The position numbers were made by a program, and so were the translations under genes. 64,000 bases of DNA from Rhizobium sp. 16-488-2b (GTDB lineage: Bacteria > Pseudomonadota > Alphaproteobacteria > Rhizobiales > Rhizobiaceae), in the NCBI RefSeq assembly GCF_017741815.1, contig NZ_JAGHMF010000008.1, forward strand, positions 248,001-312,000, given 5' to 3'. The notes beneath the pieces were generated by a model. That model saw nothing but the letters and a program-made list of their open reading frames with translations. It made no database searches and was not told the DNA's origin. Each line of letters opens with the position of its first letter. Position 1 is the stretch's first letter. Below, in pieces: positions 36,520 to 45,666 of this stretch.

Positions 36520-37830
36520 TCAGGGAAGCTTCTTGCCCTTGTAGGTCTGCTCGAAGCGGCGCAGCAGCTGGTCGCCACGCTTCTTGGTGTTATCGAGCGC
36601 AATCTGCATGGTCTGCTGCCCGGCAAAGGCCTTCTGCGTTTCTTCCATGAAGACTTCGCGGAACTGCACGTAGAAGCCGAGGCGGATGCCGCGCGTATCG
36701 GCGGTGGCCGGCTGGTTCATGGATTCGACGCCGACCTTGGCCGTGGCATACTTTGGCGAGGTCGCCTCGTCGCTCTTGGCGATCGCATCGAGAACGTCGG
36801 TGGTGACGGGCACGTAACCGGTGTTGGCGGTGAAGAACATCTGCTGTTCCGGCTTGCGCAGGAAGTCGAGGAACGCCTTGGCGGCGTCGATCTCGGCCTT
36901 GTCGTGACCCTTCATGATGTAGATGGAGGCGCCGCCGACAAAGGTGTTGTGGCGCTCGTAGCCCTTGTACATCGGCGCCATGGTGACGGTGAGCTCGTAC
37001 TTGCCGTCGAATGCTTTGGCAGCGGCGGCGTAGGAACCGGAAGACTGCTCCATCATCGCGCATTCGCCGGCATTGAAGGCGGCGGTGTAATTGCCGGCCT
37101 TGGTATCCGCAGCCAGGCGAACGAGACCTTCCTTGCGCCACTCAAGCAGGTTTGCGAGGTGCTTGGCGGCGAAGGTGGTGTTGATCACATATTCCGCATC
37201 CAGACCATCGTAACCATTGTGCTTGGTGGCGATCGGCAAGCCGTGACGGGCGGAGAACTGCTCCAGCACGCGCCAGGTATCGCCATCCGTGACAAACGGG
37301 CAGGCATGGCCAGCTGCCTTGAGCTTGCGTGCGGCTTCGATCACGTCTTCCCAGGTCTGCGGGGTCTCGGTGATGCCGGCTTTTTCAAGCTCGGTCTTGT
37401 TGGTGTAGAACAGCAGCGTCGAAGAGTTATACGGCTGGGCGAAAAGCTTGCCGCCCGAAGTCTCGTAATAGGCGCGGGCACCGGCGATATACTGGTCCCA
37501 CTTCACATCTGGCATCAGGTCCTGGACCGGCTCGACGGCATCGGACAGCATCAGGTCGAGCGTGCCGGCATCGAAGAACTGGATCAGCACCGGGTGGTTC
37601 TTGGCGCGATAGGCGGCAATCGCCTTCTGCATCGACACTTCGTAGGAGCCCTGGCCAACGCAGTTGACATGATGCTCGCTTTGCGAAGCATTGAACGCAT
37701 CGCACTGAGCCTTGATCGCGGTCTCGACCGGACCGGTGTTGCCATACCAGAATTCGATGTTTGTCGCCTGTGCCGAGCCTGCGCCGGCCATTACGGCGGC
37801 TATGGCCGCCAAAGTAAACTTGTTCATCAT
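36520..37830 (-). CDS. ugpB: ABC transporter substrate-binding protein, UgpB-like
   Basis: The 436-residue protein has a Sec signal (MMNKFTLAAIAAVMAGAGSAQA) and a mature start IEFWYGNTGPVETAIKAQCDAFN. The segments GQGSYEVSMQKAIAAYRAKN and QPYNSSTLLFYTNK are characteristic of sn-glycerol-3-phosphate-binding UgpB proteins. It is the first gene of the seven-gene operon UgpB-A-E-C-GDPD-GDPD-IMPase. Ligand could be glycerol-3-phosphate, glycerophosphocholine, glycerophosphoinositol or another diester. Confidence 0.9.
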   Translation of the reverse strand: MMNKFTLAAIAAVMAGAGSAQATNIEFWYGNTGPVETAIKAQCDAFNASQSEHHVNCVGQGSYEVSMQKAIAAYRAKNHPVLIQFFDAGTLDLMLSDAVEPVQDLMPDVKWDQYIAGARAYYETSGGKLFAQPYNSSTLLFYTNKTELEKAGITETPQTWEDVIEAARKLKAAGHACPFVTDGDTWRVLEQFSARHGLPIATKHNGYDGLDAEYVINTTFAAKHLANLLEWRKEGLVRLAADTKAGNYTAAFNAGECAMMEQSSGSYAAAAKAFDGKYELTVTMAPMYKGYERHNTFVGGASIYIMKGHDKAEIDAAKAFLDFLRKPEQQMFFTANTGYVPVTTDVLDAIAKSDEATSPKYATAKVGVESMNQPATADTRGIRLGFYVQFREVFMEETQKAFAGQQTMQIALDNTKKRGDQLLRRFEQTYKGKKLP

Positions 37831-37884
37831 CGCCCTCGTCTTTTCGGGTCGACCGAGCCTCGCTCGATCTCTGACGGCGGCTTA

Positions 37885-37901
37885 CTACACTTTGTGTGTA
37901 A
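37885..37901. promoter_or_regulatory. Candidate ROK operator, site 1
   Basis: CTACACTTTGTGTGTAA is a 17-bp element with nearly inverted ends (YTAC...GTAA). It lies 55 bases upstream of ugpB and matches site 2 at the TACACTTT core and the GTAA end. Confidence 0.5.
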
Positions 37902-37985
37902 CATTTGCGTGACGGCTGAAATCGCTTGAAAGAACCGGCATTCGCCGGTAATCAGGCTCAGGTTGCATCAAGGGCAATGCGATTA

Positions 37986-38002
37986 TTACACTTTTGCAGT
38001 AA
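37986..38002. promoter_or_regulatory. Candidate ROK operator, site 2
   Basis: TTACACTTTTGCAGTAA has perfect inverted ends (TTAC...GTAA) and shares YTACACTTT-N4-GTAA with site 1, 101 bases away. Its position just before the ROK gene suggests autoregulation together with control of ugpB. Confidence 0.5.
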
Positions 38003-38040
38003 GGTTTCTGGGCTTGGCAGGTGTTTACGTACCGGAGGCA

Positions 38041-39174
38041 TTGATTGCCCCACGCTTTCTGCGACTGCACGAGACGACGGTTGTTTCGTCCAACGAGCGC
38101 AAGTTGTTGCAGCTGATCTGGCGCAATCCCGGCATCTCCCGATCGGAAATCACCGGCCATACCGACCTGACGCAGCAATCCGTCCATCGCATCCTCGATC
38201 ACCTTGCCGAGCGTGATGTCATCCTGCTCGGATCAGCGAAACCGGGCCTGGGACGCGGTCAACCAAGCCCGATGTTGAACCTGAACGGCGCCCACGCTTA
38301 TGCCTGCGGCATCTCGGTCAACACCGACATCATCGGCATCTGCCTCATCGATCTGGCCGGAAAAATTCTTGGCGAGCGGGAAGTGCCGTTGCGTGAATTG
38401 ACGATGCACCACGCTCTTCATCTGGTGAAGCAGCAGGTCGAGGAACTGCAGCGCCAGAACAATCTTGCCGAGGACAATTTCTTCGGCATCGGCTTTGCAA
38501 TCGCCGGCTACCATGTCGACGGCACACGTCACAACGCGCCGCTCCCGCTTCACGAATGGTCGATGATCGAACTCGGGCCGATCATCACGGAGCTGTTCGA
38601 TCGGCCGGCATGGGTGATCAACGGCGGAAAGTCCGGTGCCATAGCGGAATCGATGTTCGGCATCGGCCGCTTCATCCGGCATTTCGCCTATCTGAGCTTC
38701 AACTATGGCTTTGGCGGCGGCGTGATTATTGATGGCGAGCTTCTGCAAGGCGGCAACGGCAATGCCGGCGAATTCTCAGGCCTCTATGACGAGATCGAGA
38801 CGGACAGCCGTCCCGCCCTGCAATATTTGATCGATCGGGTAAACGGGAATGGTATCGACGTTCCCTCAATCCACTATATGCGCCGCCATTTCGATCGTAA
38901 TTGGCCCGGCGTATCGGAATGGGTGGACGAGGTGACGCCGGCCTATATCCGGCTTGTCAACGCCATCCGCGCCACGCTGGACCCGCAGGCGATCGTCTTC
39001 GGCGGCCAAATCCCACCCGCTTTGGCGTCAATGCTGATCGAACGGACGAAGATTTTCGACCGCCCTCGCTATGGCGTACACCGCGGCGGCCCGAAGCTGA
39101 TCGTATCGGAAATCGCAAGCGACGCGGCGGCAATGGGGGCCGCCATCATGCCGTTCCGCCGGATGTTTTATTAG
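38041..39174 (+). CDS. ROK family transcriptional regulator
   Basis: The protein (about 377 residues) has an N-terminal winged helix (NERKLLQLIWRNPGISRSEITGHTDLTQQSVHRILDHL) and a ROK sugar-kinase-like effector domain (GIGFAIAG, NYGFGGGVIIDGELLQGGNGNAGEF). The Cys-rich zinc motif of NagC-type ROK proteins is not obvious. No ATG fits: the frame is open from a TTG at 37963, and TTG at 38041 follows GGAGG by only 2 bases, so the true start is uncertain between 37963 and 38041. It is divergent from the Ugp-type operon and probably represses it. Confidence 0.85.
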   Translation: MIAPRFLRLHETTVVSSNERKLLQLIWRNPGISRSEITGHTDLTQQSVHRILDHLAERDVILLGSAKPGLGRGQPSPMLNLNGAHAYACGISVNTDIIGICLIDLAGKILGEREVPLRELTMHHALHLVKQQVEELQRQNNLAEDNFFGIGFAIAGYHVDGTRHNAPLPLHEWSMIELGPIITELFDRPAWVINGGKSGAIAESMFGIGRFIRHFAYLSFNYGFGGGVIIDGELLQGGNGNAGEFSGLYDEIETDSRPALQYLIDRVNGNGIDVPSIHYMRRHFDRNWPGVSEWVDEVTPAYIRLVNAIRATLDPQAIVFGGQIPPALASMLIERTKIFDRPRYGVHRGGPKLIVSEIASDAAAMGAAIMPFRRMFY

Positions 39175-39387
39175 CTGTTCGGCTGGACGATCATTGTCTG
39201 TGGAAGCATTGGAACCGCCATTCGGCTGCGGCACCGTGGACACTGTTCACCGCACCTACGGCCGTCGTATTATTTTTTATACTTCTTGAAGAAGGCGGCT
39301 TAGGTGGCGCCTGGAGCGCCGTGGTTCCAAGCCTCCATCCGATCGCACCGCATATTTGGAAGCAGCGTCCTTGTGATCCGAGATCGC

Positions 39388-40842
39388 CTAATCCGCCCGC
39401 GGCAACCCGACCTGCTTTCTCTCGTCCATCCGCTCTGCAAGTAGCGAATACGCCACATAATACTTGTAGATGTTACTGACGTACTGCACCGTCTCGCGTC
39501 CGACGATCGCCGCCGCGCCATTTTCGACATTGCCGAACCAGATGTTAGCATCGAGGCCCATCGTTTTTGCTTTCTCGCGAAATTTCCGGAGATTGCCAGG
39601 ACCGGCGTTGTAGGCTGCGAACGCGAAAAGCTGTCGGTCCTTCGCCGTAAGCGCTTCGTCGTTGATGTAAGTTTTCACGAGGTGACGTAGGTACTTCGCG
39701 CCGGCCTCGACATTGCGATCCGGGTCCTTATCGATGCCGCTGATGCCGACGACCTTGTCCTTGGCCGTCGATGGCAGCATCTGCATGATGCCGACCGCCC
39801 CACGCGGTGAGCGCCGGGACTGGTCGAGTTGCGATTCCTGGTATCCCTGTGCCATCAGCATCAGGTAGTCGAACGTATAGGTGTCGCCGTATTTGCGGAA
39901 GATTTCGATGAGCGTCTGGAAGCGCTCGACGTCTGATGGTGAATAGGCTCGTTTGACGATCTTGTCCTGTTTGAAGTAGCTGTTACGCAGCATGTTACCG
40001 AAGGTGGTGCCCACCTTGTGGGTTGCCACGAAGCCATTCAATTCCGCCATCAGCTCGGGGCTGTTCTTGCGGATGGCCCAGGCGATCTTTCCCTGAGACG
40101 ACAATACGACATCATCGCGTACCTTCATGTCAGGGAAGACATGCGACCAAATGTCGGCCTTGTAGCCATCGACTATCGTAAATGGCAGCAGGTCGGCATT
40201 GACCATCTCCATCAGGTCTTCGTCCTCCAGGCTCTCGTCCATGGGATCGATGACGATCTCCGGCTTGCCGGCGACCGTCAGTTCCTTGTTCTTTGCCAGC
40301 AAATGCTCGTGATAGCTGCTCGATGGCCGGACGGCGACATGCTTGCCCGAGAGGTCATCGATGCTCGCCAGCGCTGGGCTTCCTGGGGCGGCGACCAGGA
40401 CCTCCTGCGCATCGCTATAGAGCGGATCGGTGAAATCGACCTCCCTCAGGCGATCGTCGGTCACGGTGAGGTTGGCCATGACGATATCGCCGAGGCCTTC
40501 GTTCAGCGCCGGCAGCAGCCTGTCGCGCGGCATCGGCACGAAGACGATGGTGATATGGTCGATCTGCTTCTTGCGATCCTTGTTCAGGACCTTCTCCAGC
40601 TCCCGCCCGAACTCGACCGCCGTGCCGAACTGGCGCCCCTTGTCGATGAAATATACCGTCTTGCTGAACGGCACGAGCACCCGAACGATGCGGCGTTCCT
40701 TCATCGCCTGGAGATCGATGACGTGCTTCTCGATCAGGACAGGCTTTGCGGCGAGTTTCGGCGTCTCGGCCTGGCCGATCCCCGGCAGACCAATCGAACC
40801 GACAAGGCCAAGCATCAGCAACCAAACACGGTGTATTGCCAT
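39388..40842 (-). CDS. mltF: MltF-like lytic transglycosylase with solute-binding domain
   Basis: The 484-residue protein starts with a Sec signal (MAIHRVWLLMLGLVGSIGLPGIGQA). It has an amino-acid-binding-protein-like regulatory domain (RIVRVLVPFSKTVYFIDKG through about residue 270) and a C-terminal SLT domain (LMLMAQGYQESQLDQ with the catalytic Glu, GAVGIMQMLPSTA, AFAAYNAGPGN). It cleaves peptidoglycan glycan strands in the periplasm. The ATG at 40842 has GGAG 8 bases upstream. It lies downstream of the DUF2950/membrane-protein pair. Confidence 0.9.
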   Translation of the reverse strand: MAIHRVWLLMLGLVGSIGLPGIGQAETPKLAAKPVLIEKHVIDLQAMKERRIVRVLVPFSKTVYFIDKGRQFGTAVEFGRELEKVLNKDRKKQIDHITIVFVPMPRDRLLPALNEGLGDIVMANLTVTDDRLREVDFTDPLYSDAQEVLVAAPGSPALASIDDLSGKHVAVRPSSSYHEHLLAKNKELTVAGKPEIVIDPMDESLEDEDLMEMVNADLLPFTIVDGYKADIWSHVFPDMKVRDDVVLSSQGKIAWAIRKNSPELMAELNGFVATHKVGTTFGNMLRNSYFKQDKIVKRAYSPSDVERFQTLIEIFRKYGDTYTFDYLMLMAQGYQESQLDQSRRSPRGAVGIMQMLPSTAKDKVVGISGIDKDPDRNVEAGAKYLRHLVKTYINDEALTAKDRQLFAFAAYNAGPGNLRKFREKAKTMGLDANIWFGNVENGAAAIVGRETVQYVSNIYKYYVAYSLLAERMDERKQVGLPRAD

Positions 40843-40937
40843 CACAGCCTCTCCTGCAACGATCAAGGTTTCGGAATACGGCCAGCGCCTGCAGGAAGCC
40901 AGCCCGCTTCCCGCGCTCTGGGAGGGTCTTTCTATGT

Positions 40938-42155
40938 TCAGATAAGCAGAAGCTTCTTCAGTACGGAGAACACCTCCTTGTAGGGCAGCCTGGATGCCCC
41001 GGCGATTGCGAAGGGGATCAGAGCTGCTGCGGCGACCGGCAGCAGGGTCTTGCGGTTGACGATCATCGAAGACAGCTTGCGCGTCTGCTCGTACTGCTTC
41101 GTGAGATCAACCGGGTCGATCGATTGCGCGGCTTCATCCGTGTCCGGCGCGATCACGTTCTCACCGATCGCCTTACGCTCGGAAGCGCGCTGTTGCGTTG
41201 TCGCCCGAGCCGACATGGTCAACAGCGTTCGGTCCTTCATCTGCCGGAGCGGTCTCGAAAAGGCCGACAGCGGATAGGCAAAGAAGGCGAGCACGATCAG
41301 CAACCATACGGCCATGATGGTCGTGAGCGTCGCTGCCGATAGATCGGCCTGCATCTGGTGCTTGGCAACCGCGGCTGCCATGCCGCAGCTCACACCGAAT
41401 ACAAAGAGAACGTAGGCGTTCGGATATTCCCCGACGAAGGCAAGGCCGCCCTTGCCGTCGGGATGCGTGGAGACCAGCCTCAAGTCGAGACGCGCAATGC
41501 TTCTGAGCAGATCGGCCCACACCAGATGGCGCCACACACCGCGCGTGAACAGGAAGATGAACAGCGGAATGCTGATGAAGACGCACCACCAGCCCGCAAG
41601 GGTGAGATGACGGACGTCACCGGTCACCGTGGCTGCCCAGCTCGTCGACGGCGCCTGCTTGAAGGTTGCGAAGGCCAGAAACGCGGAGATGATCGCAAGC
41701 GAGAGACATGCGGTTTCCGCAAGGGCGGAGTTGCGGCGCGCCATAGCTTTATCCAGTGCGATCATAGCCGATCCCTGTGACGCAGCCGGGATCAAAGGCG
41801 CGCGGAGGAATTGACCCAACTTGCGTCGCAATCCTGCTTCCACCGCCTGTTCCGCCGCCAGAAAAGCTGCGATGCCGACGAAGAAGCGCGCCCATGGACC
41901 GGGGTCGGTCAGATAGGCCTGAACCGTTGGTGTCTGCGAGGCCAATGTTGGCAGCGTCAGAAGCAGCGGGATAACCCATGCGGCGGCGACAAACAGGAGG
42001 ATGCGGCGGCCTGTATGAAGATTGCGTTCGTGAACGAGATTGAGCCGTCGTTGAAGTTCGAAGAATGGCCCGCCGTGCGACGCCAGATATTCCAGCCGGT
42101 CCTGCTGCAGGGCAACCTCGCTCGTCGATTGTGCCACAAGCTTCGTCTTCACCAT
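40938..42155 (-). CDS. Uncharacterised multi-pass membrane protein
   Basis: The 405-residue protein has about six to seven hydrophobic segments (ILLFVAAAWVIPLLLTL, ARFFVGIAAFLAAEQAV, LTLAGWWCVFISIPLFIFLF, AYVLFVFGVSCGMAAAV, TTIMAVWLLIVLAFFAYPL, LLPVAAAALIPFAIAGAS). A charged cytoplasmic linker precedes the last one. I do not recognise a characterised family. Its ATG is two bases before the upstream DUF2950 stop region, within GAGGATGG, so the two are made together. It probably works with the envelope proteins encoded around it. Confidence 0.8.
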   Translation of the reverse strand: MVKTKLVAQSTSEVALQQDRLEYLASHGGPFFELQRRLNLVHERNLHTGRRILLFVAAAWVIPLLLTLPTLASQTPTVQAYLTDPGPWARFFVGIAAFLAAEQAVEAGLRRKLGQFLRAPLIPAASQGSAMIALDKAMARRNSALAETACLSLAIISAFLAFATFKQAPSTSWAATVTGDVRHLTLAGWWCVFISIPLFIFLFTRGVWRHLVWADLLRSIARLDLRLVSTHPDGKGGLAFVGEYPNAYVLFVFGVSCGMAAAVAKHQMQADLSAATLTTIMAVWLLIVLAFFAYPLSAFSRPLRQMKDRTLLTMSARATTQQRASERKAIGENVIAPDTDEAAQSIDPVDLTKQYEQTRKLSSMIVNRKTLLPVAAAALIPFAIAGASRLPYKEVFSVLKKLLLI

Positions 42156-42157
42156 CC

Positions 42158-43102
42158 TCAGTCCTCGGTCACCGACCAGCGATCGCCCGGATTGAATTGC
42201 TTCATGGCCCGCGCGATCTTGTCGGTGTCGGCCCCGAGATCGGCCTGGTAGACGATGCCGTTGCGGTTGACCACGAAGGTGTTGACGCCCGTCTCGCCAT
42301 ACTTCACCGGCCACGCGACCAGGGCGAAACCGGCGATCATGTTGCCGTTGATCACGTAGTCATAGGGGCCGCCGGCGATATTGCCGCCCTGTCGGGTCAG
42401 CACCTTGTAGCGGTAGCCGAAGTATCCGTTGTTGTCCTTCGACTTGTCGAACTGGACGTAGTCGAGATAGGGCGCCGCCGGGCTTGCGCCGAGGCCTTCG
42501 CTCTCCGGCCAATAAAGGCCATCCGCCCGGCCGGGGCTGCTCACGAGCTTCTGCGCATATTCGAGCACGCCATCGCCATCGTGATCGGCGGCTGCATATT
42601 GCTGCTGGGCATCGACATAGCCGCGCACGGTTTCGATCGTCTGGATTTCGTTCTCACCGATGCGGCGATTGATGATCTCCTCGATGCCGACGACAGGATC
42701 GAAGGCGAACTTGCCGTTCTCTGACTTCACGATCGGGAACGGAAACGGCCACATGATGTCACCGACATCGACAATGCTTTGGCCGTTCCTCTCCTCAAGA
42801 CCAATCCGCTTTCCGATCCCATCCTTGATCGCCGCCAGCGTCTCCGTCACGCCGGCGGTCGCCTTGAGGTGTGCCGCGTCGACGCCGAGGATGGTGGCCA
42901 GCTTATCCAGGTCGGAGGCGATGACTGCTTCCTTGAACGCTGCCAGTGCGGCGTCCGCGTTGTCGTATTCGGTCGGCAATTGCTTCGACACGAGATCGAC
43001 GAGGTTCTTCTCGGCGGCAAACGTCATCGAGGTCGATAACACAACGGACAGCGCTGCAGCGGTGAACAGACGAAATCCAATTCGAGAGGTATGAGCGCTC
43101 AT
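42158..43102 (-). CDS. DUF2950 family exported protein
   Basis: The 314-residue protein has a Sec signal (FRLFTAAALSVVLSTSMTFAAE) and the DUF2950 core: PTEYDNADAALAAFKEAVIASDLDKLATILG, a short acidic DHDGDGVLEYAQKL loop, and the C-terminal GYFGYRYKVLTRQGGNIAGG. Function is unknown, although family members are regularly encoded beside DUF3300 proteins, as here. It is periplasmic by prediction. Confidence 0.85.
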   Translation of the reverse strand: MSAHTSRIGFRLFTAAALSVVLSTSMTFAAEKNLVDLVSKQLPTEYDNADAALAAFKEAVIASDLDKLATILGVDAAHLKATAGVTETLAAIKDGIGKRIGLEERNGQSIVDVGDIMWPFPFPIVKSENGKFAFDPVVGIEEIINRRIGENEIQTIETVRGYVDAQQQYAAADHDGDGVLEYAQKLVSSPGRADGLYWPESEGLGASPAAPYLDYVQFDKSKDNNGYFGYRYKVLTRQGGNIAGGPYDYVINGNMIAGFALVAWPVKYGETGVNTFVVNRNGIVYQADLGADTDKIARAMKQFNPGDRWSVTED

Positions 43103-43125
43103 GGCAATAACTCCGTTCGGTTCGA

Positions 43126-44544
43126 TTAGCGTCGACGTCCACCATGGGGCACGCGGGCATGGCCACCACCACCGCGGCTGCCGCCACTGAAGTGGGCTCC
43201 ACCGCCACCTCTGCCACCGCCGCTGAAGTGAGGACCTCCGTCTCCGCCCCCGCGATGCGCCGCGAACTCCGGTCGGCTGGCGTGGTGTCCGCCACCCATG
43301 GCGCGGCCGCCGCGTTGCGAGTGAAGGTTGGCCGCGCTTCGCGAGCGGACTTCGCCGAGGCCGGAGGGACGGTTCGGCCGCACGTCCCGCTTGCCCGCCA
43401 TTGCGTGGTTTCCGATGTCCCGGTTTCCGCGTTCGCCGATCACGCCGCGACGGTCGCCCGCCGGGCGATTGACAGCGCGATCGCGCAGATCGCCACCGCC
43501 GCCGGCCATCTTGTTGGCCCTGATGTCCTTGATGGCGGACGGCGTTATTCGGGCGTGGTTGGCGTTGGCTGCTCTTGCCTTGACGGACTTGGCCTTCGTG
43601 CGAATGTCGTTATTGCCGCCCGCTTCCAGCCGGTTGCGAATGTTGGTCTTGTCGATGTTGGCGAACTGGTTGTGATCGAACTTGATCTTGCTGCGATCGA
43701 CATTCTTCCAGTCGACATCGTTGAAATTGACCTTGCCGTTGCGATCGAACCGGTTGAAGCAGTGGTCGCAATCGATGTCGATATCGTTGCCATCGAACCG
43801 GCCGCCCCAGACACCCCATCGGTCCCAATCGACCACGGCGCCGAAGATCGCACCGGTCACGAAGCCCGCGAAATAGGTGGCCGTGGGGTAATAGTAGTTG
43901 GGATAGGGGTCCGGGTAATAGCCGATCGGCGCCGGCGCGTAGCCGTCGTCGTAGAGCATTTGCGGCTCGTACTGCGGCACGTAGATCTTCTCGGGATTGG
44001 CGGCCTGGATGACCACATTGTCGTTCTGCTGAACGACCTTCACCTTGCCGTCGGTCTTGATGATGCCGTCCGCCACCGCCTTGTCGCGTAGTGTCTGGAT
44101 GGCGATCAGCAGGTCCTTCTGCTGGTCTGCGACCGCGTCGCCGAGTTGCTGCGTCCAGTCGAGGTCGTCGCTCATCATCTTGACGATGTCGGGGTAATTG
44201 AGGAGCGAGACCACGCTGCCATCCCAATCATCCTTGGGCTTCAGCGAAGTATTGCTCTTGACCTCACCGAGGAACCGGGAGGCCTCGACAATCTGCAGCG
44301 GATAGAGCGAAGCGGAGGTGACCAGCGCGACGAGCTCATCGGGATAGAGCGCGATCCTGGCGACGAGCACCTGCATCTCCGCGTCGGTCAAAGTATCGGT
44401 CGCTGAGGCTGGAGCCGGCGCGCTGGCGGGGGCAGAAGTTGGCTGCTCTTGGGCATGAAAAGCGCTTGCGCCAACCGTCAGAAATGTCGACGCGAGAACC
44501 AGGATCGCCCAACGGCCAGGGACACCTAAAGAACGCAATGCCAT
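43126..44544 (-). CDS. DUF3300 family exported protein with Gly/His/Arg-rich tail
   Basis: The 472-residue protein has a signal peptide. Its DUF3300 domain (TDAEMQVLVARIALYPDELVALVTSASLYPLQIVEASRFL through EKIYVPQYEPQMLY) is followed by a YYPDPYPNYYYP-like segment, an Asp/Asn-rich stretch (DVDWKNVDRSKIKFDHNQF) and a low-complexity tail rich in Gly, His and Arg. The ATG at 44544 is chosen with GGAG 9 bases upstream. The function of DUF3300 is unknown; the tail looks suited to cell-wall or nucleic-acid/metal binding. It heads the operon with DUF2950. Confidence 0.87.
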   Translation of the reverse strand: MALRSLGVPGRWAILVLASTFLTVGASAFHAQEQPTSAPASAPAPASATDTLTDAEMQVLVARIALYPDELVALVTSASLYPLQIVEASRFLGEVKSNTSLKPKDDWDGSVVSLLNYPDIVKMMSDDLDWTQQLGDAVADQQKDLLIAIQTLRDKAVADGIIKTDGKVKVVQQNDNVVIQAANPEKIYVPQYEPQMLYDDGYAPAPIGYYPDPYPNYYYPTATYFAGFVTGAIFGAVVDWDRWGVWGGRFDGNDIDIDCDHCFNRFDRNGKVNFNDVDWKNVDRSKIKFDHNQFANIDKTNIRNRLEAGGNNDIRTKAKSVKARAANANHARITPSAIKDIRANKMAGGGGDLRDRAVNRPAGDRRGVIGERGNRDIGNHAMAGKRDVRPNRPSGLGEVRSRSAANLHSQRGGRAMGGGHHASRPEFAAHRGGGDGGPHFSGGGRGGGGAHFSGGSRGGGGHARVPHGGRRR

Positions 44545-44631
44545 CGACAAGTCTCCTTCAAGCATAAGCCGAAACGGCCAGGCATTGGATGGATCAGGGA
44601 GGCAAGCGAACAGAAAAATGACCGCGCCGTA

Positions 44632-44649
44632 AGTACGTTACAGTAAAAC
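44632..44649 (-). promoter_or_regulatory. 18-bp shared upstream element, copy A
   Basis: AAGTACGTTACAGTAAAA (plus-strand reading) lies 88 bases upstream of the DUF3300 start. It is 16/18 identical to copy B at 56297 and similar to copy C at 48409. Confidence 0.5.
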
Positions 44650-45012
44650 GCGGTGTAACAAGCGTGCCTTGTCACCGCATGTGAGCGCGGAAAGAGGACC
44701 GACCAAAGACGACCCTTGGATTCACTTCGGGAAGAGGAATGTGATTTCGGCGCGAACGCCCCAGCCGTTCGGACCTCCATCCGGCGATTGCGCCCAGTAG
44801 CGCGCGCCAAGCTGGAAGCTCATGGGTTGCTTGTCGAAAACAACGAGCTTGGAGACCGAGAAATTGATCGGGACGCTCCACTGGTTGCTTTCCCAATCAT
44901 AGGTGCTTTCGGTGTTCAGCGCGAAGGTCCAGGCATCGTGCGTGGTGTAGGAAATGAACGGCTGCAGGAAGGTCGAGCTGATATCCGACCGCCCTCAGTC
45001 ACCCGCCACGGA

Positions 45013-45150
45013 CCAGATATGGTTGGCGAGCGCGCCATAGGTCCACGGACCATCCTGCTTGAGGACGACGCCTGTCGGGCCAAGACCGAGCTTTTCGCTA
45101 CCAAGCAACGGTTCCGTCGCCGTGGGGATAAGGATGGCTGGACCCAGCCC
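45013..45150. repeat. 138-bp tandem duplication, unit 1
   Basis: This unit is identical by eye to the following 138 bases. It is 46 codons long, so it keeps the reading frame (LGPAILIPTATEPLLG ... ALANHIW). The six bases CCAGAT occur at each unit start and again just after unit 2. Confidence 0.95.
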
Positions 45151-45288
45151 CCAGATATGGTTGGCGAGCGCGCCATAGGTCCACGGACCATCCTGCTTGA
45201 GGACGACGCCTGTCGGGCCAAGACCGAGCTTTTCGCTACCAAGCAACGGTTCCGTCGCCGTGGGGATAAGGATGGCTGGACCCAGCCC
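45151..45288. repeat. 138-bp tandem duplication, unit 2
   Basis: This is the second exact copy of unit 1, directly adjacent. The 6-bp CCAGAT at the junctions suggests duplication by slippage or microhomology between two ATCTGG (Ile-Trp) codon pairs of the original gene. Confidence 0.95.
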
Positions 45289-45666
45289 CCAGATGATGCC
45301 ACCGGGTGCCGGCTGTTTCGGCGAAAAGAAGAAGCTCTGCAGCGTGTCGCCAAGGCCGAACTGGGTTTCGCTGTCGCCAGCGATATGTCACCGGAACGAT
45401 CGTGCGCGAAATCACTTCCCAGTCGTCGTTGAGGTCGAACGGAATGACTGGCTGGATGTTGAGAACCGCCTTGTGACCATCTTCTGGACCGTAGCCGCTG
45501 TCATAGTTGAATTGAAACGGGACGCTGACCAGCGAGGAGATGGGATTGGAAAGCTTCTTCGCGAGATCGGCATCCTGCGCCGAGGCGGCCGACATCGCCG
45601 CAAGAAGGCCCGCCAAGGCGAGCAGAGGCAACCGTGTCGTCATCTTTTCACGCTCCGACCTTCGGC

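Larger units (their letters stand above)
44722..45643 (-). pseudogene. Broken outer-membrane transporter-like gene
   Basis: The N-terminus is intact (MTTRLPLLALAGLLAAMSAASAQ signal, then SVPFQFNYDSGYGPEDG and NIQPVIPFDLNDDW). A small deletion near 45381-45387 shifts the frame. Homology resumes as GDSETQFGLGDTLQSFFF, passes through an exact 46-residue tandem duplication, meets an in-frame TGA at 44995-44997, and continues in the same frame to a natural end EITFLFPK at 44722. The family is the beta-barrel 'transporter' group related to phenol meta-pathway porins. Three lesions indicate a dead gene, unless the sequence is mis-assembled. Confidence 0.8.

Noticed and set aside
45013..45288. Possible CRISPR-like or other repeat array
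   Set aside because: There are only two exactly adjacent 138-bp units inside a coding sequence, with no spacers.
44916..45353. A 145-residue open frame with an internal repeat across the 138-bp duplication
   Set aside because: It is a shadow frame of the broken outer-membrane gene; the other frame gives recognisable family sequence and the repeat is explained by the tandem duplication.
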